DNA of 64,000 nt. Origin: Planctomycetaceae bacterium. GTDB lineage: Bacteria > Planctomycetota > Planctomycetia > Pirellulales > Pirellulaceae. A program made the position numbers and the translations under genes. Of the stretch, positions 1 to 7,146 are shown in pieces; the stretch's first letter is position 1; each line of letters opens with the position of its first letter. The notes beneath the pieces are model-generated. The model had not been told where the DNA came from. It worked only from the letters and a program-made list of their open reading frames with translations, and ran no database searches. The stretch covers positions 1-64,000 of the forward strand of contig JAIYDN010000067.1 of assembly GCA_027487485.1 (NCBI GenBank), written 5' to 3'.

Positions 1-500
1 AGGAGACGATTGAATGCAATTTGCCTGTCCCCTGTTATCCAAGAATTCGACGGGAGCGTAAAGTGCCCGCGAGCGTGGTTGATGGTGGGGAGTTTTTGCA
101 AGCTCCATGAACAGTTGAGGACAACTGTTCTACATTGTCGAGCAGTTGTCCTCAACTGCTTAGGAACGCTAAGCTACCTCCGGCGAGGCCAGGAGACGAT
201 TGAATGCAATTTGCCTGTCCCCTGTTATCCAAGAATTCGACGAGAGCGCAAAGTGCCCGTAAGCGTGGTTGATGTTGGGGCATTGCTGCAAGATTCATAA
301 ACAGTTGAGGACAACTGTTCGACAATGGCTCAGGACCGCCAAACCACCTCCGGCGAGGCCAGGAGACGATTGAATGCAATTTGCCTGTCCCCTGTTATCC
401 AAGAATTCGACGCTAGCATAAAGTGCCCGCGAGCGTGGTTGATGTTGGGGTGTTTTTGCAAGCTTCATGAACAGTTGAGGACAACTGTTCGACAATTTTT
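1..500. repeat. Three tandem copies of a 170-190 bp repeat
   Basis: Near-identical units begin at 1, 191 and 361. Each starts AGGAGACGATTGAATGCAAT and carries the segment ending near the ACAGTTGAGGACAACTGTTC box. Units 1 and 2 are 190 and 170 bp; the third runs to about 500 and then diverges. The first unit is cut by the window edge, so more copies may lie upstream. The box CAGTTG-AGGA-CAACTG is itself a short palindrome. The open frames across the copies are repeat translations with no recognisable domain and I do not call them genes. The unit is a non-coding tandem array of unknown function. Confidence 0.9.
112..158. repeat. 16-bp inverted repeat inside repeat unit 1
   Basis: Left arm CAGTTGAGGACAACTG (112-127) and right arm CAGTTGTCCTCAACTG (143-158) are perfect reverse complements with a 15-base loop. 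The right arm lies inside a 20-bp insertion that makes unit 1 longer than unit 2; units 2 and 3 keep only the left arm. It can form a cruciform or RNA hairpin. Confidence 0.85.
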
Positions 501-527
501 TAAAGACCGGATCTGTGGCCAGATCCG
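496..527 (-). terminator. Hairpin terminator after the TPR gene
   Basis: Arms CGGATCTG (508-515) and CAGATCCG (520-527) form an 8-bp stem with a 4-base loop. On the minus strand the stem is followed by GTCTTTAAAAAATT. It lies 35 bp beyond the stop of the minus-strand TPR gene, as expected for its transcript end. The T-rich tail is imperfect. Confidence 0.5.
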
Positions 528-561
528 CTACCAAAAAACGAACTTTGGCTTAAACATTGGC

Positions 562-1911
562 TCATGGGCTGCTTTGTTTTGGTGCCTGATTCTGTGCTTC
601 CAGCTTGAAAGTCATTCTTTCTTGTTCATCAGCTCGGACGTTCCAGTCGGCTGAGTCGCGTGCGTGCTCGCGATAGATCTGCGTTAAAAGTCGATGTATT
701 TCTGCTTTGTTTGGGAAGTCCTTCAATAGCTTCTCAGCTTCGAACTGCGATTCTCCTAACGACTTGTAACGGAAGAGCAATTCAGCATAGCGAAGTCGTT
801 TGGCATAGTCTGTCCCATCGACATCGAGCTGTTCAGCCAAGTTCTTGCTCTCAAGCTTTCCGCTGGCCATCTCCGCCAGGATCTTGGACTCTTCACTCGC
901 CTCGTCGGGCTTGCCTAATCGATTGAGGCACGAAATCAGTAAAGCTCTTGCTTGAGAATCACGATGGTTCGTCGCGAGCACTCGACGCAGCAAGACTAAT
1001 GCTTCGTCGTATCGCCCGAGACTTTCCAAAATCCCCCCGCCAACGAGAGCGAAGCGATTACCTTCAACAAACTGATCAGCCCTTCGATATTGTTGTGTTT
1101 GAAACAAGATTGAAAAATCAGGCTTGCCTTGGATCTTGCTCCAGGCGGCCTTGGAATCTCCCATCATATGCAAACAATGTGCAGCTTCCACCGCTGCAGT
1201 GATCTCAAAATCCGTTCCAATCAAGGACTCGAATTCTTGAAATGCTTCTTCGAACCGTCGCAACTCACGCAGCAAAATTCCTCTTCGAAACCTTGGCTTC
1301 AGAAACAAAGGCCCTTGTGTTTTAGATCCCAGGAAATGCGATATCGCGCTTTCGAACCGGTCCGAAATCTCGTCCCACCTTCCCTTATAGTAAGCGATCG
1401 CAGGATCATTTGGATTGAATTGCGTCCAGTGTTCCAAGGTAGCTGCGAGGCTGTTCTCATCGGAATTGAAAAGATGACATCGGGCACTGGCTTCAAAAAC
1501 ATCCACCAAGGGGAGCTTGTTGCTGCCGCTTGCAATTAAGGGAGCCAGCCGACTTCGGTCACCCAATTGAATGGAAACCAGATTATCAAGAATATCTGCA
1601 AGTTCGTTGGAGGGGTCGCGGTTTCTAAGAGACCGAACAGATTGTAGCACCGAAGCTGTCTCGCCGTATTGCAAATAGGCTCGTGCCTCCAGCACTAACG
1701 ATTGGTTCGTCGTGCCAAACCACGAGCGTTCGAATTGGAGCCAGCGAAGGGTTGAGCTTGGGCTGCGAGTATCCAATGACCGATTCGCAAAATACTCGCA
1801 CCAAGAATTCGCAGTACCAAAGAACCACAGCAACGCAATAAAAAAAGCGAGAATCCCTATGGAAACTCGCTTTCGAATGCGACTTGAACTTTTAGAATTA
1901 GCCACAGGCAT
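562..1911 (-). CDS. Membrane-anchored TPR-repeat protein
   Basis: 449 residues. A basic N-terminus (about 1-17) is followed by one hydrophobic segment (about 18-34, rich in I, L, A, F and W), so the protein is probably anchored in the cytoplasmic membrane with the rest outside. The remainder is helical with repeated TPR-like signatures, such as a run around FRRGILLRELRRFEEAFQEF and another around ESLGRYDEALVLLRRVLA. TPRs are protein-binding scaffolds; the partner is unknown. It starts 15 bp after the lipoprotein gene stop and probably shares its transcript with that gene and the DUF1559 gene. The C-terminus is polar and low in complexity. No enzyme motif is visible. Confidence 0.85.
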   Translation of the reverse strand: MPVANSKSSSRIRKRVSIGILAFFIALLWFFGTANSWCEYFANRSLDTRSPSSTLRWLQFERSWFGTTNQSLVLEARAYLQYGETASVLQSVRSLRNRDPSNELADILDNLVSIQLGDRSRLAPLIASGSNKLPLVDVFEASARCHLFNSDENSLAATLEHWTQFNPNDPAIAYYKGRWDEISDRFESAISHFLGSKTQGPLFLKPRFRRGILLRELRRFEEAFQEFESLIGTDFEITAAVEAAHCLHMMGDSKAAWSKIQGKPDFSILFQTQQYRRADQFVEGNRFALVGGGILESLGRYDEALVLLRRVLATNHRDSQARALLISCLNRLGKPDEASEESKILAEMASGKLESKNLAEQLDVDGTDYAKRLRYAELLFRYKSLGESQFEAEKLLKDFPNKAEIHRLLTQIYREHARDSADWNVRADEQERMTFKLEAQNQAPKQSSP

Positions 1912-1926
1912 TTTCAGGTCGAAAAA

Positions 1927-2406
1927 TTAGTTCAAATCAAAATCAAAGTCGTTAGGCCCTGACGCGGTTACGGTACGAATCAATCCTGAATCCTTGATGC
2001 TTGCGTACTTTGCGGGAAGTGCGCCTTTCGCCTCCTTGGGAGGCTTTGCTGCGTTCTTCATCGATGCAATGTACTCAGGAGACATGCCACCACTTTTCGT
2101 CGGGTCATAGCTCATTACTGTTGCCTCTGCACCTGATTTGGCAACCGTTACAACGTAATCGCCAGGTACTGCACCATCGTTGGGTTTGCGAGTTGTTAGC
2201 TGGAACTTACCTTCTGCATCCGTACGACCACTGGCAGCTTCGCCGCCTGTCTTGCTGTAAAAAGTGATCACAGCGCCTTCTACGGCTTTACCACCGGCCA
2301 TGACAACTCCCTTAACCTTGACTGTGGCTGTGCCACTGTCCCCTCCACAACCAGACACCATCAGCAAAGCGATGAAAAGACAAAGAGAAGACAAATACCT
2401 GCTCAT
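1927..2406 (-). CDS. Carboxypeptidase-regulatory-like lipoprotein
   Basis: 159 residues. I chose the inner ATG because AAGGAG lies just upstream of it and the signal peptide starts there: MSRYLSSLCLFIALLMVSGC, with a lipobox ending at Cys20. After lipidation a Gly/Thr-rich beta-sandwich follows, with the pattern of the bacterial transthyretin/carboxypeptidase regulatory-like fold (VKGVVMAGGKAVEGAVITFY, then GRTDAEGKFQL). Proteins of this shape commonly follow DUF1559 genes in planctomycetes, as here. It is probably an outer-surface or periplasmic structural lipoprotein; its molecular role is unknown. It sits between the pseudopilin-like gene and the TPR gene. Confidence 0.85.
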   Translation of the reverse strand: MSRYLSSLCLFIALLMVSGCGGDSGTATVKVKGVVMAGGKAVEGAVITFYSKTGGEAASGRTDAEGKFQLTTRKPNDGAVPGDYVVTVAKSGAEATVMSYDPTKSGGMSPEYIASMKNAAKPPKEAKGALPAKYASIKDSGLIRTVTASGPNDFDFDLN

Positions 2407-2441
2407 TGAAGACTCCTTAAAAACGAACTTGGGCGGAAACA

Positions 2442-2476
2442 AATAAAAATCACCCGCAACAGGTGCTGCGGGTGAT
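2442..2476 (-). terminator. Rho-independent terminator between DUF1559 gene and lipoprotein gene
   Basis: ATCACCCGCA (2449-2458) and TGCGGGTGAT (2467-2476) form a perfect 10-bp stem with an 8-base loop. On the minus strand the stem runs into TTTTTATTTG. It lies just after the DUF1559 stop and before the lipoprotein start, so it probably ends most DUF1559 transcripts and allows partial read-through into the two downstream genes. Confidence 0.8.
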
Positions 2477-2494
2477 TGCTTTGCCATATAAAAG

Positions 2495-3535
2495 TTAGCG
2501 ACTGTCGCCAGAAACTACTTCGCCGTCATCTTTCGATCCCAATTGTTGGTACGCAAGGTAATCGATCGTTTCAGGAAGGAATTGAACGGAACCATCTCCA
2601 AACACAAAGTTCGCTCCACCTGCGTGATCGGACTTGAATCCTTGGGAAGTCATCCAGTTGTTGTGAGCATTGCAGTTACCAGAGTTATCATCAACACCTC
2701 GCTTGCCGCAGGTATTGAAGTTGATACGCGCTGTCGTTCCAATCCACATCGAATTCCAATGGATCCAGCCACTACGAGTGTGGTCGCCGCACGAAGGAAG
2801 AATTTCACCCATGAAGATGGTGTTCGAAGTTCCATCGGTGACATCCGCAAGTTTCGCACCGTAACCGACACGTGAAAACGGTCCGGAGATACCGCCACCA
2901 CCGTCATTGTTGCCGTGGCCAGCCCAACCATTTCTGAATATATTTCCTCCAAGAACTCCAGCGGCCCTTGTAGTGTGTGAATCATTTGGGTGAAGGTTGC
3001 ACATCGAGCCATTCGTAGGCATGTTCTGATTGCCCATGTTGGGCGCATAGTTATAGAACTGCTGAGCTTGATCCATTCGTTTTGAAGATGTGCCATCGCT
3101 TGGGCAAATGAACAGATTCATTCGCGTACCGCCAGCCCCCGCCATACCCAAACCTGTTTTGGGTGCTTGACCAGGAATAACCACTCCGATGGGTGTATTC
3201 AACTGGTCTTCGACATTCCGATTGAAGTCAATCTGACCATAGAGAGCGGTTTGTTCCATTTGGGGCAAAAGCTTGATCAAAGTCGACCCCTTAATGCGGT
3301 CGCCGCCGGACCAATCTTGAGCCGGCGTATTGTGAGGAAGCCTCTTATACGCTGACTCGTAGTTCAACAATGCCAAGCCGAACTGCTTCAAGTTGTTTGT
3401 GCATTGCATGCGTCGAGCGGCTTCCCGAGCTGCTTGAACGGCTGGCAACAACAAACCGACCAAAATACCAATGATTGCAATGACGACGAGCAGCTCAACC
3501 AGCGTGAAGCCTCGCCTTTTCGACCTACGTTCCAT
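2495..3535 (-). CDS. DUF1559 pseudopilin-like protein (H-X9-DG type)
   Basis: 346 residues. The N-terminus has a type IV pilin/pseudopilin methylation motif, GFTLVELLVVIAIIGILVGL, after a short basic leader, then the planctomycete continuation LLPAVQAAREAARRMQCTNN. It should be cut by a prepilin peptidase before the Phe. The remainder is the DUF1559 globular domain. Near the C-terminus there is His, nine residues, then Asp-Gly (in GANFVFGDGSV), the hallmark H-X9-DG end. Planctomycetes carry large families of these proteins; their exact surface role is not settled. The start is supported by GGGGTGA just upstream. A strong terminator follows the gene. Confidence 0.95.
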   Translation of the reverse strand: MERRSKRRGFTLVELLVVIAIIGILVGLLLPAVQAAREAARRMQCTNNLKQFGLALLNYESAYKRLPHNTPAQDWSGGDRIKGSTLIKLLPQMEQTALYGQIDFNRNVEDQLNTPIGVVIPGQAPKTGLGMAGAGGTRMNLFICPSDGTSSKRMDQAQQFYNYAPNMGNQNMPTNGSMCNLHPNDSHTTRAAGVLGGNIFRNGWAGHGNNDGGGGISGPFSRVGYGAKLADVTDGTSNTIFMGEILPSCGDHTRSGWIHWNSMWIGTTARINFNTCGKRGVDDNSGNCNAHNNWMTSQGFKSDHAGGANFVFGDGSVQFLPETIDYLAYQQLGSKDDGEVVSGDSR

Positions 3536-3782
3536 AAATCACCCCAGAAAAAGAGAAAAGACCGAATGTACAGATAAATCACCTTATCGGTTGTTTGTAT
3601 CAGTATGCCCCCCAAACCGCAACTTTTTTTCGACTAAAATTTCAACTTTCCAAGGAAATCTTTACGACTAGTCTCGCCCCTTCGATCGACCAACCAAATC
3701 CCGTCTTGTCTTATGGCTTTGGATCCAGGGTAGGTATCTACGATTCAATCTGTTGGTGCTTTTCCGACGCCATTCCAGGTCC

Positions 3783-3812
3783 TTGACATTCCAATCCCAG
3801 TGCAGCTAATCT
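3783..3812 (+). promoter_or_regulatory. Possible sigma-70 promoter for the small lipoprotein gene
   Basis: TTGACA (3783-3788), an 18-bp spacer and TAATCT (3807-3812), about 150 bp upstream of the GTG start at 3965. The -35 is perfect and the -10 matches four of six bases. The rest of 3536-3964 holds nothing else that I can support. Confidence 0.4.
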
Positions 3813-3964
3813 CCTTGTAGGGCAACGACAACACCTTTCTTTCACGTTCGTCTTGAAGCCGTGGAATACTCGTGTCTTTGAAAAAGCAGACTGTGGATTG
3901 CGTTCGCCCGACGGGATCATGTTTGGCGTTATGCCGTTTATCTCTTTTGATGAAGGAATTCATT

Positions 3965-4138
3965 GTGACTCGAAATCTTCTCTCCTTGCTTACCGTTCTC
4001 GGATTGTTCTGCTTCTCTGTCGGTTGCGGAGAACCCGACCCGAGAAAGAACCCTGACTTCAACGAAGCAGCCATGTCGAATCCGGGTGCTGTTCAAATGG
4101 CCCCGATGCCAAACAATGCGAACATGCCTAAGAAATAA
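3965..4138 (+). CDS. Small lipoprotein
   Basis: 57 residues. I prefer the GTG start at 3965 because AAGGA lies 7 bases upstream of it; the ATG at 3950 would overlap that site. The N-terminus is a signal peptide with a lipobox, LLTVLGLFCFSVGCGE, giving a lipidated Cys at about residue 22. The mature part is only about 36 residues, charged then rich in Met, Pro, Asn and Ala. There is no known domain. Small lipoproteins of this kind are frequent planctomycete orphans. It stands alone between minus-strand genes. Confidence 0.7.
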   Translation: MTRNLLSLLTVLGLFCFSVGCGEPDPRKNPDFNEAAMSNPGAVQMAPMPNNANMPKK

Positions 4139-4259
4139 GCTGTCGCCAACGAAGCGGCATGATGCTTGACGTGTCCCAACCCTTGGTTTTTGATCCGTCA
4201 ACAACCAAGGCATGCAGTCAAACATAAGCAACTGCACTCGATCCATAATCCAGATCAAG

Positions 4260-5036
4260 TCACCGATCCAGATACACCAAATCTGGATAGGTCACTTGCA
4301 CCAGACAAAGTCCTTGCGGGGGGGCTGTGTGGCTTGAGGTGTCCCGAGCTCGCATCTGAAGAAATGTCTGCATCCATTGAGGGCTGAAGCGGTCCGAACC
4401 GATTGTCCACAGGGCCCCCACAATATTCCGGACCATGTTGTACAAAAAGCCATCTGCTTCGATCTCGATCCAAAGATCCTGACCATCCATGGACGGGAAT
4501 GCTTCGATGGTCAGTTCATACACTGTCCTGGTGGAACTTTTCCGAGGCGAGCCTAGGGTCTCGAAGGATTTGAAATCGTGGGTTCCGATCAAGAATCCAG
4601 CCGCGAGCCGCATTTTGTCCAAGTCTAGCGCTTTGGGGATCCACCAATGGAATCGATTGCCCATCGGGTCAGGTACTTTGGCGTTGCGAATCGTATAACG
4701 GTATCTCTTTTTGATCGCTTGCCGAATTGGGTCGAACGGTATCATCACCTCGCGACATTCCCGCACGACGATATCGTAGGGCAAAAAGCGATTAATTGCG
4801 GGAACCAGTCGATCCGCGGGCGGGTTCCAAGATTCCAAAACAAAGGATCCGATCTGGCCAACCGCATGCACACCGGAATCCGTCCGACCACTTCCTTGAA
4901 CATGCACTTGCTCCGAAGTTGCCTTGGCTACGGCGTCCGCGATGACTTGTTGAACGGTAGGAGCGTTAGGCTGAATTTGCCATCCGCCATAACGAGTACC
5001 GTCATAGGCGATTTTGATTGCGAATTGTCGACGCAT
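4260..5036 (-). CDS. truA: tRNA pseudouridine(38-40) synthase TruA
   Basis: 258 residues, the usual TruA length. It converts uridines 38-40 of the tRNA anticodon arm to pseudouridine. The N-terminal YDGTRYGGWQIQPNAPTVQ and the catalytic loop GSGRTDSGVHAVGQ, with the nucleophilic Asp after Thr, are both intact. The C-terminal half has the conserved FLYNMVRNIVGAL. It is last in a minus-strand group after ruvX and a methyltransferase (58-bp gap), so it is probably co-transcribed with them. Confidence 0.96.
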   Translation of the reverse strand: MRRQFAIKIAYDGTRYGGWQIQPNAPTVQQVIADAVAKATSEQVHVQGSGRTDSGVHAVGQIGSFVLESWNPPADRLVPAINRFLPYDIVVRECREVMIPFDPIRQAIKKRYRYTIRNAKVPDPMGNRFHWWIPKALDLDKMRLAAGFLIGTHDFKSFETLGSPRKSSTRTVYELTIEAFPSMDGQDLWIEIEADGFLYNMVRNIVGALWTIGSDRFSPQWMQTFLQMRARDTSSHTAPPQGLCLVQVTYPDLVYLDR

Positions 5037-5094
5037 GTTGGAATCTTCGAATTCAAATCGGGGTTTCTCGTTTCTTCAACAAGAAACGAACCGA

Positions 5095-5889
5095 TCATCG
5101 TTCCGATTTCGGACTCCATTCTTCATCGCGTTCCAAGAAGATCAAATGCTGCCAAGGGAGCTTGTCGTATTCTCGAGCCACCTTGAAACCATTCGCGAGA
5201 TATTCTTTGTAGATCTGCGCCTTGGGCATTTTATGTTCGGGGCGGATCAGCACCGTCGGGTCTTCTGCTCGGAATTCGACCAACGCGACTAGCCCGTTTG
5301 GTTTCAGCGCTCGCCGAATCGCATCTAGCATTTGAACCGGATGAGAAAATTCGTGATAAACGTCCACCATCAGAACCAGATCCACCGACGCTTCCGCAAG
5401 CTTCGGGTCCCACAGGTCCCCCAAGATCGTATCGATATTGGGAATGTTGTTTTCAATCATCCGGCGAGAAAGTTCTTGTAGCATTTGAGGCTGAATATCG
5501 ACAGCGATCACCTTTCCAGACGGCCCAACCTTGGGGGCCATTTGAAGCGTGTGGTAGCCATCGCCGCACCCAAGATCGCAAACCACCAAACCCTCTTTCA
5601 GTCCCAGTTGGTCCAGCATCTCCTGAGGGTTCTCCTCTTGGATCCGTTCTGGACGGCTCAACCAATCCATATGTTGGAATCCCATTGGGGACGCAATCCT
5701 TCGCCCAAGATACTTGGTCAGCCCTCGAGGTTCGGGCTGCGATTTCGCCGGCTTGGCAGCATTGGCCGAACGGTCCTGAGTGTCCTCCTGAGCCATTAAG
5801 GGCTGCGAAAGAACAATCAGTCCAACCAGAGCGATAACGATGGGCGTCATGATACGGGCATGGGGATGTCTCGGTGCGGTGTACTTCAT
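5095..5889 (-). CDS. Exported class I SAM-dependent methyltransferase-like protein
   Basis: 264 residues. The start at 5889 lies 3 bp after the ruvX stop and is preceded by GAGG. Residues about 15-34 form a clear signal peptide (IVIALVGLIVLSQPLMAQ, cut after AQ). The rest is a class I Rossmann methyltransferase: motif I VCDLGCGDGYHT, an acidic end to strand 2 (IAVDIQPQM), and motif IV-like LVLMVDVYHEF. The substrate is unknown. A secretory signal on a SAM-using enzyme is odd, because SAM is cytoplasmic; either the signal is a membrane anchor or the fold has another role outside. It sits between ruvX and truA. Confidence 0.85.
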   Translation of the reverse strand: MKYTAPRHPHARIMTPIVIALVGLIVLSQPLMAQEDTQDRSANAAKPAKSQPEPRGLTKYLGRRIASPMGFQHMDWLSRPERIQEENPQEMLDQLGLKEGLVVCDLGCGDGYHTLQMAPKVGPSGKVIAVDIQPQMLQELSRRMIENNIPNIDTILGDLWDPKLAEASVDLVLMVDVYHEFSHPVQMLDAIRRALKPNGLVALVEFRAEDPTVLIRPEHKMPKAQIYKEYLANGFKVAREYDKLPWQHLIFLERDEEWSPKSER

Positions 5890-5892
5890 CAA

Positions 5893-6378
5893 TTAGTCCT
5901 CAAGCGGAAGGGGGTGAAAGGAGGGAAGCCGCGCGGACTCCAAGTAGGCTTCGAGAATGAAGTGGGCTGCGATTTTGTCGACTTGCTTTTTGCGTTTCTT
6001 GTGGCTCAAGTCTGCATCGCGAAGCATGCGGTTGGCCAGAGCTGTGGTGTAACGTTCATCAAACAATCGTACGGGCAGGTCCGTGATATGGTTAAGCCAC
6101 AGAGCAAAATCGCGAGCTTCGGTAGATTTTTGACTTTCCCGGCCATCGCAATGGATGGGTAATCCGACAACCCACCCCAAAATTTGATTGTCTGCGACCA
6201 ATCGTCGAAAGAATTTTGCATCCAGTTCGTCGTTACGGCGAGTGTACGTCTCCAGGGGGCTCGTCCACTTTCGGCTTGGATCGCATACGGCTACACCCAC
6301 TCGCACTGTACCGAAATCAATGCCAGCAATCCTGCCCGTTTCCGGCCATTCAAAGTTTCTGGTGTCTGGGTTCCCCAA
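5893..6378 (-). CDS. ruvX: Putative pre-16S rRNA nuclease / Holliday junction resolvase-like RuvX (YqgF)
   Basis: 161 residues, slightly longer than the usual 140. It has the RNase H-like fold of YqgF/RuvX: first acidic strand IAGIDFGTVRVGVAVCD, the central VVGLPIHCDGRES, and the DERYTTALANRML signature, followed by a C-terminal DKIAAHFILEAYLE. In E. coli YqgF completes the 5' end of 16S rRNA. The first gene of a probable ruvX-methyltransferase-truA operon, thus two RNA-maturation genes flank the exported methyltransferase. Confidence 0.93.
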   Translation of the reverse strand: MGNPDTRNFEWPETGRIAGIDFGTVRVGVAVCDPSRKWTSPLETYTRRNDELDAKFFRRLVADNQILGWVVGLPIHCDGRESQKSTEARDFALWLNHITDLPVRLFDERYTTALANRMLRDADLSHKKRKKQVDKIAAHFILEAYLESARLPSFHPLPLED

Positions 6379-6512
6379 AACTCACAGCCTTCCGATGTTA
6401 ACTTGCTCTTCCAACACGAACGCTCTATTGTCGCAACTTCGCGCAAGGCTGACCAGAGGTTACCCGAATCCAGGTCGATAGAATTATCCACAACGAACCC
6501 ATTGGATTGAAA

Positions 6513-6911
6513 ATGAAGCTCCTTCCAACTCGCAGATCATCACGTTCGCGGCGATTCCTTGTAGGGACAATGACGTGGGGGCTGATGGTAGCCCTGACAA
6601 GTCCAGTTCAATTTTGTTCCGTCGTGGTCCATGCCCAAGATGGATTTAATCCGAATGATGCCGAGCGGATGATGTCGTCCAATGTGGTGGAACTGAGAGA
6701 GCAGCTTTATTTTGGTCTTCGGACCTTTCGGCCAGAACAACGGGCCTTTCTCGACCAAGTTGTTACGAAAGTGGAAAACAAGGAAATCTCGCGTGCCATG
6801 GTCAACGTCATTTTCATATGGGCCCAGAAACGCAACCCCAAGGTTCCGTTCCCTTATTTCGAAATCGCCCTGAAGTTGCTTGCCGAAAAGCGTGGTGTAA
6901 CGTTCTCTTAA
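6513..6911 (+). CDS. Small exported protein of unknown function
   Basis: 132 residues from the ATG at 6513. It has a long basic N-region (RRSSRSRRF), a hydrophobic core (about 20-38) and a likely signal peptidase site at VHAQD. The mature part, about 90 residues, is helical with no cysteine and no known motif; it contains ELREQLYFGLRTFRPEQRAF and ends in RGVTFS. I do not recognise it. It may be a short secreted planctomycete family. It precedes the DUF1592 gene on the same strand but is separated from it by 235 bp and a likely promoter. Confidence 0.75.
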   Translation: MKLLPTRRSSRSRRFLVGTMTWGLMVALTSPVQFCSVVVHAQDGFNPNDAERMMSSNVVELREQLYFGLRTFRPEQRAFLDQVVTKVENKEISRAMVNVIFIWAQKRNPKVPFPYFEIALKLLAEKRGVTFS

Positions 6912-6948
6912 GAAACGTCCCGATGTGATTCCGCACGGGATTCGCGTT

Positions 6949-6976
6949 TTGCCAAAGATTTCTTGTGGGCTATACT
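6949..6976 (+). promoter_or_regulatory. Possible sigma-70 promoter for the first DUF1592 gene
   Basis: TTGCCA (6949-6954), 16 bp, then TATACT (6971-6976), about 170 bp before the chosen start at 7147. The -10 is good and the spacer is one base short of ideal. Confidence 0.4.
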
Positions 6977-7146
6977 TGGACGGTACGAATCCTACCTACC
7001 CGATTTCCCGCTCGCTCACATTCTCCGTTTGTGGACGGCTGTTTTTCAAATCGACGATCGCCCTCCCGCGTCGATTGTGAACCTTTTGGCCCATTCCTTT
7101 TGTTCCCTGGCTTCTTTATTCCATGATTCAACTGCCAGTCTGCACC

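Noticed and set aside
10-654. Open frames through the tandem repeats
   Set aside because: They only translate repeat units and stop at each unit boundary or soon after; no coherent protein.
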